The notes beneath the pieces are model-generated. The model did not search any database. It was not told the origin of the DNA and saw only the letters and a list, made by a program, of their open reading frames with translations. Of a stretch of 64,000 bases of DNA, positions 11,691-22,440 are shown in pieces; position 1 is the first letter of the stretch; every line of letters starts with the position of its first letter. Source of the DNA: Alisma plantago-aquatica (Eukaryota; Streptophyta; Magnoliopsida; Alismatales; Alismataceae); NCBI GenBank assembly GCA_963693085.1, contig OY856410.1:565041906-565105905 (forward strand). The letters are read 5' to 3'. The translations under genes and the position numbers were made by a program.

Positions 11691-12085
11691 ACACTGGTGG
11701 AGCAACCTATGGTGGCGGCAGTCGAAGGTGGAGGTGGTCGCAACTGTGGCTGTGGAGTTGGTCGCAGTTGTGGCCGGAGGTGAAGGCAGAGATGACTGAA
11801 GTTGTGGTGAACTAGGTGGTGAGCGGTGGCAGGATGGTGGGATGTGGCTGTGGTTGTTGGTGGAGATGACTGAGCAAATGAGCAGCGGCGGCGGGGGCGG
11901 TGACTGAACTAGAGCCGCAGTAGTGACGACTAAACTGGAGCGGTGGCAGCGAGCTCTTCAGCGGCGGTTCCTCTCCGCAATGGTGGGGGTGAGCTCCTCA
12001 CCAAAGCATCAGCAGCGGCGGCGGCGGTAAGATAATCGCGAGACCTAGCTTGAGTGGCATCAGAGAGAATCGGGAATGAAATTGA
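11690..12085 (-). other. GC-rich leader of CACTA-2
   Basis: GGTGGCGGC-rich stretch that corresponds to the CACTA-1 leader at 35510-35900. It holds the motif shared by all three CACTA copies, GCTAGGTCTCGCGATT on the minus strand, at 12034-12049. Likely untranslated 5' sequence of the transposase transcript (inference). Confidence 0.6.
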
Positions 12086-12119
12086 GAAGACGAAGAGACT
12101 GGCTCGCACCGGTGCTATT

Positions 12120-12646
12120 CAGTTAATTATTAGCGTCGGTTGTTACTTAAAACCAATGCTTAATACCATCTACAAACACCAGGATGGGGAAAAAAATTTG
12201 TGAGGACAACGCATGAACAAACATCCTCATCAGTTCCCATGCAACACCCAAGGTAGAATATAGTATGAAATTTTGCCTCGCGAGGGGTATTTAGGTGTTT
12301 GTTATGTTCTAAATAACCGAAACCATATGGGGGAACACAATTTTGTGGGGCTTGGCACAGAACATGAGTCGTCAATGTTTACACAACTGATGTCAAATTG
12401 AACATTTTGGAGGAAATGTTTTTTCCATAGAAAATTGTGTTTTGTGGGTGATTTTGGATGTCGGTTCTTGTTTCTACCAGCCGACGTTAAAGAAAAAGCA
12501 ATACACATGTCTTTTATTAAGTGGCTTAACTCTAGAAATAGGTTTCAGTTGGTAGTTTTAACCGATATCGTATTTTACTAGTGTCGGTGTTCGATTTATA
12601 ATCGACGCCAGCAAATGTGACATTATACGTCATTTCTGTACTAGTG
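12120..12646 (-). repeat. CACTA-2 subterminal repeats and TIR
   Basis: On the minus strand the element begins CACTAGTACAGAAATGACG at 12646, followed by several GTCGGTT/AACCGAC-type units (for example at 12130, 12458 and 12585). This matches the right end of CACTA-1. The two reading frames at 12160-12508 lie on these repeats and are not genes. Confidence 0.85.
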
Positions 12647-14868
12647 ATGGCCATAACCATTGCTTGTGTGTTTTATTTATTGCATGTTCATGTTTGTAGT
12701 TATAGCATGTATATGATTTGTACTATATAAGTGGAGATTGGATAAAGTATATGTATTTATACAAACTCCCTTGAATAAAATATCAAGTCTTATATGATTT
12801 CCAAAAGCAACACACTTGAAAAGCTTAATCGACCAAGCGTGGGCTCCCCAAGTGAGGTGTGTCGTCTATCTCGTGGAAGTGTAATCGTAATAATGTGGGC
12901 CCACCAAGTGGAGTGCATTATTATGGTGTTGGATTTTGGGTCAGGCTTGACTAGTGATTCTCAGAGAGTCTGGGCCCAAAGGCATACAGATGATCATGGC
13001 AAGGAGTTGCACATATCATCTATCCAAGAGTTGCATCTGATGCAATTGGTGTGATTGTCTAACTTAATATTTGGTCGTGAGCACCAGTGTTGGTTGGGTA
13101 TTGATGCAATTGTTTTGGAGCTTGGCCCACTAGAATATTGTATGTTGTAATATTCCAAATTGATATTTAGGGCTATCAATTCGAACAAAATAGTGGGAGA
13201 GGTAGTTAATTAAAAAACTAATTAATGTCGTCAAATTTATCAAATCAAACTAAATAAAAAATATTTTAAAAGTTGTGATATTTATTTGTAGAATCAAGTG
13301 TCAAACACAAACACATTCAAACTATGATTCTTCCTTAAGAAGGACAAAACGGGATGAAGTTCCACAATCAGGTAAGGACTTTGAGAAATGTTCTCATCAA
13401 TGAGCAAAAGCTCTATGTCCTTGATAGACCAATGCCAAAGGAACCCGTTCCAAATGCGTTTAAGGCTGAATGGATGCTTATTGGAAGTATGTCAATGCTT
13501 CCATAAACATTTGAATACCTAATGCTCTACTGTATGAACTATGAGTTGCATGAACAACATGAAAAACATGGACATCCTTGAGATGGTAAACCATCTTAAG
13601 AATCATGTAAAGTGTAGAAGGTATAATGTCTTCAAAGTGATAATTGAGTGTAAATAGATAAAGGGAGGTCTAGTATGGCCCCATGTTCATAATGTGATTA
13701 GACATGAGGAGTGGCTGGGATTTCTCATAGGTCAAGAGTTGACCATGATTATGCATATCCAAGTGTTGCATGAATCATATGACCAGTTTATCAAATTCTT
13801 GGCATGTTGATACCAAAGCAAGGAAGAAGAAGGACAAATCCATGATGATGATCAGCAGAAGTGAGTCCTAGGAAAAGTCAAGGCCAAGAAGTGTTCTAAC
13901 GCAAAGTTCAAGTCTAAATCTTCCCACTCAAATAATGGAGAAGGGTAAGTATAAAAGGAATCTATCTTTTTCACTTAAAGGATAAAAGAAAGTGCCACCA
14001 TTGTCACATGTCTAGGCATTGGAAAGAACTATCCTCTTAATAGAGGATCTTAGGAAGAAGATGGAGATAGAGATCTCTACTTCAGGACCTAAGAAGAAGT
14101 AAGATAGAACTATATGGATCAAGGGTTGTTGCCATTATAGTTATAGGTTTTCATTCATGGGTACATAATAGAATTATTGAATTGCTATTGTGTACCTGCC
14201 ATTGATGAAAATGATATGTCTTGTGCAACAAAAACATTATGTTTCATTTCAAATATATGATCTTTTATGGAAATCTCTGTATCTCACAAGATATGCTTGA
14301 TAGTTGTAAAGACAATGTGTATGACATATATATTGAATGAATTTTTAACTCAAACAATGAATACCTATAGCATTGTAATCTAAAGTGCCTAAATGAGAAA
14401 TGCATCTCTAGATTCCATATGATGGTTATCTAGACTCTTTTGTTTATTAAACCAATAGAGACATGGATCTCTTATTTGTTATCCAATATCACAAAAAATA
14501 TCTCCACTAGACCTTTTAGAATGAATGCTAAATGTAGTTACAAGTACCTGATTATATTTACTGATGCGATCAATGGATATTGATATTTGTATTTAATAAA
14601 ATACAAGTATGAATCTCTTGAATTGTTCCAAGAAGATTATGAATGAAGTACGTAACTCACTTGGTAAAGTATTAAGATACATTGATATGATCAATGTTGA
14701 GATATTTTAAACCAAGAGTTTGCAGACCTTCTGGAGAGCTCGTGATAGTGTATCACATTGAACTCCACCAAAAAAATATTGATGTGTTAGAAAGAAGGTA
14801 TCACACCCTTTTAAGTCATGGTGAGATTATCAATAAAATCTAGATGAACTTACAATTTCTTTTGGGCA
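12647..14868 (+). pseudogene. Copia copy 1: internal gag/integrase remnant
   Basis: Collinear with Copia copy 2 at 17277-20360, from ATGGCCATAACCAT to CTTTTGGGCACAT. It includes a decayed gag, a zinc knuckle at about 13993-14033 (TGC CAC CAT TGT CAC ATG TCT AGG CAT: C-x2-C-x4-H, final Cys lost), and part of an integrase region near 14500-14700. All frames carry many stops. A deletion at about 14868 removes the rest of pol and the first ~500 bp of the following LTR. The left edge is cut by the CACTA-2 insertion. Confidence 0.8.
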
Positions 14869-16508
14869 CATCATCTAATGCAGTCCTGAAATATTGGTTG
14901 TTATAAAGGTGATGATTGGGTGACTTTGAAACATGGGTATACACTATGACTGATAGATATGGGATTTGTCCCTCATATAGGAGTATGATATCCTCGGTCT
15001 CTTGATTAGTGAGACTGAGAAAAGCAAGGCTATACGTGTGTGAGTCAATATGTGATATTGAGTTTACATATATCTCATTTCGTTTGCTCTAGTTCAAGAA
15101 ACGAGATTGAATAATAATGAGGATGACTGCTCCATTCCTCTAGTTCAATCTGGACATCAGTGATAGAGAAACTATACAAAAGGTAACCCCATACACATAT
15201 TTTTGGTTGAAGTTTCTCCCCAACTTTCCATTCTCTTGGGTAGCAATGTTTTGTGACTAGGCACTGCTCACTGCTTGTGATTTCATATGTTGTTATGGAC
15301 ATTCACTACCAACGTGATATGGGAACTATAGGGTCACACACATAGGAACTCATCTAGAATAGGAGTTTGATCTTGAATGATAATTGAATTGATTACTAAA
15401 GTATTTAGATATATCAATTCACGCAACAGATCAGCTGACTAGACTGCCAAACAATCAGTTTAAGTGTTGAGACAGCCGTACAGAGTGTCAGGTTGATTGT
15501 ATTGTGCACAGGGTGGATTTCAACCTAAAATGATCTGCCAGATTCCCATATGGCTTGGCCAGATGACCATCTCAGGTGGTGTTAAATGCTCATCCCACAT
15601 GCACCAAACGGTTGTCCCATGGGTGCAATTTGATTGCATTGTGGATTGGTGTTGACATCAAGTTGAGTACTAATTAGAATTGAATTGTCGACATATGTAC
15701 AAAATTAGAAAGTGTGAAACTACTATTTTTCTTAGAGAATGATTGTCTCATGTACGAAACAACCATTTTAGGGTATCCTGGTTGTTAAAATTCCAGAACT
15801 GTTGTAAAAATTCAAGATCTTCTGGTCCTTTCAACTCCTGCTTTAGTCCCATTTTGGCTGGGCACTGGGAACCCTAACCGTAACCCTTCCTATATATACA
15901 GGGGTACTACAAGCTTCTCATAACACAACTACTACACAAACAATTGAAAATCAGCTACTTCGAAAATTGTTGTCCTCTCTGGTTGTGGTAACCACGAGAG
16001 CCTAGGCAAGTCCTACTCGATTAGGGAGGGATAGCCAAGGGAGAGAAACAACCGAGGGCCATTGTTGTGAGAGAGTAGGTTGGTGACTAGTACACCAAAG
16101 GGAGGGGCAACTGCTTCCTATCCATTCTTATAGGACGATAAGAGTTCTACTTGGTCCGCTTGGACTACTCTAGAGGCATGAGTCCTTTGGTTGCTAGTAC
16201 GAGGACAACATGAACTCGTAGTCTATAGTGAGATTTGAGGAGCCACTGCAACAGTTGTCTGAGTCTATTGCCTATGGAGGAGAAGTCAAACAAGTTAGAG
16301 TGCATCTAGGAGTTGTACAGACATCGTCCAAGATAGAGTTAATAACTACATCGATGAGGATTGTCATTGGACTATTTCTAGGAACAGGTATATCTTCGTG
16401 AAACCATCCTTCCCATTGCACAATTATTGACGTGATCTACTGGCTAATGGGAAATGTGTCAATAAAATTTTAGTTTTTGTTTCCTATCTAATGATGTATT
16501 TCCCAACA
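14869..16508 (+). mobile_element. LTR-D1: middle Ty1/Copia LTR, 5'-truncated
   Basis: Aligns with LTR-D2 (about 22973-24966), including the strings CATTCACTRCCAACGTGATATGGG and the 3' end GATGTATTTCCCAACA at 16508. The primer site follows directly. It serves as the 5' LTR of copy 2 and sits where the 3' LTR of copy 1 should be. A TATATATA box is at 15891. The 75-codon minus-strand frame at 15075-15302 lies within it and is not a gene. Confidence 0.85.
15891..15898 (+). promoter_or_regulatory. TATA box of LTR-D1
   Basis: TATATATA after a CCCTTCC stretch, about 620 bp before the LTR 3' end. The equivalent box in LTR-D2 is at 24352-24359 (CTATATATAG). Both are followed by GGGGTA and a region likely to hold the transcription start. 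Confidence 0.55.
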
Positions 16509-16509
16509 T

Positions 16510-16520
16510 TGGTATCAGAG
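16510..16520 (+). promoter_or_regulatory. Copia primer-binding site (Met tRNA)
   Basis: TGGTATCAGAG starts two bases after the LTR end ...CCCAACA. This is the usual initiator-Met primer site for Copia elements and fixes the 3' end of LTR-D1. Confidence 0.85.
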
Positions 16521-19500
16521 ACACATCAATTAATTATGTTTTGGGATAATCGATATGATTATATTTTTAGTTTTACCATGTTTATTTATTGCATGTGATG
16601 TGAATATTTAAACTGTTTGATGTGCATGTCTATCTTATCACCACGTAAAGAACCCAAATGAATATATTAATATACATATATGATATATATGAAATTTACA
16701 CGCGTCGCCATAAAATCAGTTTTGATGGTGGATGTAAGCATGGTTATGGCCAAAAACCCATATATATGTGTGTATGGTTGTGGTTATTTATTTCTTTTAT
16801 TAATCAGTCTACATATCGAGCCTCTCTGTCCTTTCCAAATGTAAATTAATGTTCATCCTCCTATTTCCCCTCGAATGTAACTCAAATTTTTCCCCTTACA
16901 CAATGTAATAAGAAATTGGATAGTTTTAATTTATGTTTTGACGTGAGATGATCATCTACACAAAGACTAAATGAGCGGCTTGTGAGACTAACCGATCAAC
17001 TGGAAGACTGAGGAGGCTAGACGATAGGTGGAAAAATTGATCGACTGGTGGATCAACTGATCAGCTGGTGGTGACCAAACACTACTTGGTCCTGAGAACC
17101 AGACAACCGCTTCAACAGAGCCCAACTAAGCGACCAGGAGGCGAGTCGATAGGTTCACGAGTTAAACTAATCAACCTAGATTGGTTGGAGCACATATGGT
17201 CACTAAGAACATGTTGCATATGATGTGGATCATAGGTGATATTAATTCCTTATGGTTCTATGAAATTACATTAGTATGGCCATAACCATCACTTGTGTGT
17301 TTTATATATGCATGTTCTCATTTGTGGTTATAGCATGTATATGATGCGTACTATATTTGTGGTGATTGGATAAAGTATATGTATTTATACAAACTCCCTC
17401 AAATAAAATATAAAGTTTTAGATGCTTTCCAAAAGTGGTACATATGAAAAGCTTGACTGACCAAGTGTGGGCTCCCCGAGGGAGATGTGTCATCTATCTC
17501 GTGGAATTTTGATGGTAATAATGTGGGCCTGCCAAGTGGGGTGCATTATTATCGCGTCGGCTATTGGGTCAAGCTTGAATGGTGATTTTCAGAGAGTCTG
17601 GGCCCAGAGGCATGCAAATGATCATGGCAAGGAGTTGCACATATCATCTGTCAAAGAGTTGCATATGATATAATTGGCACGATCGTATACCTTTATAATT
17701 GGTCACGAGCGCCAACGTTGGTTGGATAATGATGCAATTATTTTGTATCTTGGCCCACTAGAATATTGTATGCTATAATATTCCAAATTGATATTTAGGG
17801 CTATCAATTCAAACAAAATAGTGGGAGCAGTAGCTAATTAAAGAACAAATTAATATTGTCAAATTTATCAAATCAAACCAAATAAAAAAAGTTTTGTAAA
17901 GTTGCAATATTTATTTGTAGAATCAAATGTCAAACACAAACATGCTCAAATTGTGATATTTCCTTAAAAGAACAAAATGGGATAAAGTTCCACAATCGGT
18001 TAAGGACTTTGAGAAATGTTCTCATCAATGAGAGAAAGCTTTATGTCCTTGATATACCAATGCCAAAGGAACCTGCTCCAAATGCGTGTAAGGCTAAATG
18101 AATGCTTATTGGAAGCATGCCAATGATGCCATAAAATTTGAATACCTAATGCTCTATTGTATGAACTGACTTGCATGAAAAACATGGACATCCTTGAGAT
18201 GGTAAGACATTTATTTTAGAATTCCAGAGGTCATCTTATTCATCCTACCCTCCTCGTGTAGGCAAAATCAGCAAAGAATCATTACATCTCCTGCTTATAA
18301 GAACGCATGTATACCCCTTGCAAAAACAACCCCTGCAACCAAGCTCAAGCCAAGACCATCAACTCAAAACAACATAAGGGATCACAAGCCTCTCCATAAT
18401 ATCCATGCTTTTGATCGTCATGGGGAGGTTGCTAGGTTCAGATCAAATATAGGGTTCTTCCATATGACGTTAAATACACAAACATCATCAATCATTGAGG
18501 AAGAGATCCTTAGGTTTACGTCATCAACAAGCATGAGACCCACAATGCAAGCATGGATTTATGCTAGAGTAGAGTCTGTAACTCTAAGTCATACTCTAAA
18601 TGCTAGTCGAATGTGAGCATGTTTATTCTGAATGATTCCTGCCTCCCACCTACGCATGACACCATTAGGGTCCCGATCCCTACCAATGGTGATGTTAAGC
18701 TTCAGATTGGCCATATCCAAAGGTGACCATCTGATGAGAGAAATGTTCTTCAGCTTGATCCTTAACTCATCAATGTTAGTTGTCTGAATTGATGAGTAGA
18801 ATTTTGTTGGGTCCAACACCACAAAGGTCTTATCCTTCATCATGTGGTTGAGGCAGATCACCATCCTCTTGCATTCTGAGGAGGGAGACAACAGAGCTCC
18901 ATCAAATCTTCCCGCACACCTTATAGGCCATATACTCTAGGGTATACGGATCGCCCACCTACTAATCATCCAATCTTTTCCAGACTCATGATGAACCTTC
19001 AAGCACATCTACATCACTCGAGATGGTAACACATCTTAAGAATCTTGTAAAGAATAGAATGTATAATGTCACCAAAGCGCTAATTGAGTGTAAACTGATA
19101 GAGGGAGGTCCAGTATGGCCCCATGTGATCAATGTGGTTGGACATGATGAGTGGTTGGGATTTATCTTAGGTCAAGAGTTGACCATGAATATTCTTAAGA
19201 AAGTGTTTCATGAATCATATAGTCAGTTAATTAAATGCTTTGTATGTTGATGTCAATGCAAGAAAGAAGAAGGACAAATCTGTGATGATGATCAGTGGAA
19301 GTGAGTCCTAGGGAAAAGGCAATGCCAAGAAGTGTTCAGAGGCTAAACTTAAGTCTGAATCATCTACACTCAAATAATGGAGAAGGGTAAGTGTAAAAGG
19401 AATTTGTCTTTTTTACTTATAGGATAAAAGGAAGTGCCACCATTGTCACATGTCTGGACATTGGAAAGAATTATCCTCGTAAAAGAGGATCTTAGGAAGA

Positions 19501-22440
19501 AGATAGAGATAGAGATCTCTACTTCAGGACCGGAGAAGAAGTAACCTAGAACTGTATGGACAAAGGTTGTTGCCACTATAGTTAAAGATTGTCATTCATT
19601 GGCACACAGTAGAATTATTGAATTGCTATTGTGTACCTGCCATTGATGAAAATGATATGTCTTGTGCAACAAAAATATTATGTGTTATTTTAAAGATATG
19701 ATGTTTTATGACAATGTCATGTATCTAAGAAACTATACTTGATAGTTGTAAAGACAAATGTTTATGACACATATATTGAATGACCTGATAACTCAAGCAA
19801 TAAATACCTATAGCATTGCCATCTAGAGAGCCTAAATGAGAAATGCATCTCTAGATTCCATATGATGGTTATCTAGAATCTTTTGGTTATTGAACCAATA
19901 GAGACTTTCATGTCTTATTTTTTGTGCAATATTACAAAAGCATCTTCACTAGATGTAGTGGGAGAATGACTATTCCATTAGGACTAGTACATACTAATGT
20001 ACATAGACCCTTTAGAATGAATGATAAAGGTAGTTGCAAGTACCTCATTATATTTATTGATGTGATCAGTAGATATTGATATTTGTATTTAATGAAATAC
20101 AAGTATGAATCTCTTGAAGTGTTCAAGGATATTATGAATGAAATATATAACTCACTTGGTAAAGTATTAAGATACATTGATGTGATCAATGTTGAAATAT
20201 TTTAAACTAAGAGTTTGGGGACCTTCTGGAGAGCTTGTGATAGTATATCACATTGAACTCCACTTGAAACACATTGATGTGTCTGAAAGAAGGTATCACG
20301 TCATGTTAAGTCATGGTGAGATTATCAATAAAATCTAGCTAAACTTACAATTTCTTTTGGGCACATGCTTTACACTAAAACATTCTACCGTATAAATTTG
20401 TTCAAAAGACACCATACGAGATATGGCATGGGAAGTGTCCCTATATATCTTATATAATGATTATGATTGAAAGTTTGTATAAAAAAATAATCTCTTAAAA
20501 AGTCTTTATCCACAAATTACATGAATGTTATCTTGTTGAATACTACTTATATTCCAACCCGAAAATAAAGTTTTTTTTGCTAGGATGGTTGAATTCCTAA
20601 ATGGAAATGTGTTCCATAGGAACCAGTGGGAGTAAAAGTAGAACTCAAAATGTTCAAGACAAATAAGAAAACATAGGACTTAAAGAGGTACAATAGGAAC
20701 ATGGACAATCACAAGTTGTTGTGGAATCTCAAGTTCCTTATGTAAACACAGAACTGATAGTTCTAGTAGAACACACCTTGAGCTTGAAAGATTATGATGA
20801 CTCAGGAAGGCAATAATTTGATCATAAAGATGAGCCAACAACCTACCAAGAAACTATTGAGGGATCAGAATATGAGAAATGGCTTAAGGTCGTAAGATCA
20901 ATGATAGACTCCATGTAAATGAACAAGGTATGACCTTGGTGGATCCACCTGAAGGGGTAAAACCCATTGGGTGCATTTGGGTCTTTGTAAGAAGACTAAC
21001 ATGGAATGATAGATTGGTTTCAAAGAGTTTCAAACTAGTTCAAGGTGTTGAACATAATGAAGTCTTTCACAGTAACTATGGTTAAATCTATCAAGATCAT
21101 GCTTGTTGTTGCAGCTTATTATGACTGTGAGATTTGGCATATGGATGTTAAAACCAGATTCCTTAATTAGAATAATTAAGAGGATGTGTGCGTGAGACAA
21201 CCTAATAGTTTTGTAAATCCATTAATGCAAATAAAGTATATTAGCTACAAAGGTCAATATCTGGATTTAAGCAAGCATATTTGAGCTAGAATCTTCTATT
21301 TGACAAGACAATCAAAGAGTTTGACTTGAGTCAGAATGAAGATGGAATCTGTGATTACAAAAGATTTAGTGGGAGCATATTAATATTCCATATAATGATG
21401 GGGAATGATGTCTTTATCCTACAAATGTTAAAACTTGGCAAGGAAAGTACCTTCTATTTGAAGGGTATAAGTTAAGCATCCTATGTTATAGGGATCGAGG
21501 TCTATAGAGGTATATCTAGAAAGCTTCTTGACCTAATAAATAGCACATACATTGGCAAGATGTTGTAGGGTTCAGCATGCAAAGACTCAATGAAAGAAAG
21601 CATGTCCATGTTTCATGGAGTTAGTTTCTCAGGAGCCTAGTGTCCCAATTCTTATGAAGAATAGGAACACAAGGATAACATTCTGTATGCATTCACAATT
21701 GGATCTGTCTTGAATAAAATGTTATGTACTTATCCAATTATCTTGTATGTATTGGACATGATGAGAGTGTATCCAATCATCTCATATGATGAGAGGATAT
21801 ATACATATACCTAGGAATCTTGTATGTGTTAGACATGATGAGAGGGTATATGTCAGATTCTAGTGAGAGTCACTGGACTACCATAATGAACATCCTTAGG
21901 TGCTTGCGAAGCACTAAAAAGGATATGTTCCTTGAGTATGGTGATATAAAAGAGTTGGGTGTAAAGAGTTACACTGATGAAAGCTTCCAAACTGACAGAA
22001 TAAAGGATCGCAATCTAATTTAGTATTTTATGTTAAACAATAATTATAAGCTAGAAAGGATTCTGAGCTAGTGATAGTTGTTCAAATCTACAAAAGAAGT
22101 TGAGTATCTCTATGTTATCAGAATAACATAGGATATTGTATGGATCAAGAAGTTCATATGGGTGAACTGGTGTGAGGTTCCAATAATTGATGACACACTA
22201 GAAATATTGATGAAAATAATGGATCTATAACTTAGGATGGAATCTCAAATAGCATACTTTAGCACTTCTATCTCATATGAGTATTCGTACAACAAAGAGA
22301 TGTGAAATTGCAAAATACCGACTTAAATCAAACATTGCTAAACCCTATATAAAAGAACTTCCACAGAAGATGCATGATGGTCATGCAAGGTCAATCAGAA
22401 TGAGATCCATGGGTGATTGGTTCTAAGTGCAAATGGGAGT
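16521..22440 (+). pseudogene. Copia copy 2: gag-pol pseudogene
   Basis: Degenerate Ty1/Copia polyprotein gene in the normal Copia order. A zinc knuckle starts at 19435 (C-x2-C-x4-H pattern, CHHCHMSGHW). The integrase region lies at about 19850-20200 (remnants of RPFRMNDKGSCKYLIIFID). Reverse transcriptase follows at about 20840-21400: WKVVRSMIDSM-like start, VDPPEGVKPIGCIWVF, IWHMDVK, LQRSISGFKQAY, KEFDLSQNEDGICDYK. The RNase H part is at 21820-22023: DSSESHWTTIMNILRCLRST and VKSYTDESFQTDR. Many stops and frameshifts break it. About 770 bp of leader (16521-17276) carries no gene. The 814-bp insert 18206-19019 interrupts gag. A purine-rich tract AAATGGGAG at 22431 precedes LTR-D2. Confidence 0.88.
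18206..19019. mobile_element. 814-bp insertion of unknown origin in Copia gag
   Basis: Absent from Copia copy 1, which reads GAGATGGTAAACCATCTTAAG without a break at 13579. The insert is flanked by a 10-base direct repeat, GAGATGGTAA, at 18196-18205 and 19020-19029. No terminal inverted repeat and no poly(A) are visible. A plus-strand frame is open from the left edge to a TGA near 18616 (about 137 codons, no early Met; residues such as HNIHAFDRHGEVARFRSN and MRPTMQAWIYARVE), and a minus-strand frame of 100 codons covers 18891-18589. I recognise neither. A 9-11 bp duplication would fit a Mutator-like element, a slightly longer one a retroposon. Confidence 0.7.

Larger units (their letters stand above)
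4915..12646 (-). mobile_element. CACTA-2: nested CACTA (En/Spm) remnant
   Basis: Second CACTA copy in the same orientation as CACTA-1. From right to left it has the TIR (ends 12646), subterminal repeats, a GC-rich leader (11690-12085), a spacer, the promoter hairpin and the tnp2 start. LTR-B sits in the spacer: sequence left of it (to about 6056) and right of it (from 11377) matches the two sides of the equivalent spacer in CACTA-1. The left end and the second gene are not in the window. The element entered the 5' region of Copia copy 1, since the Copia homology starts exactly at 12647. Confidence 0.8.
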
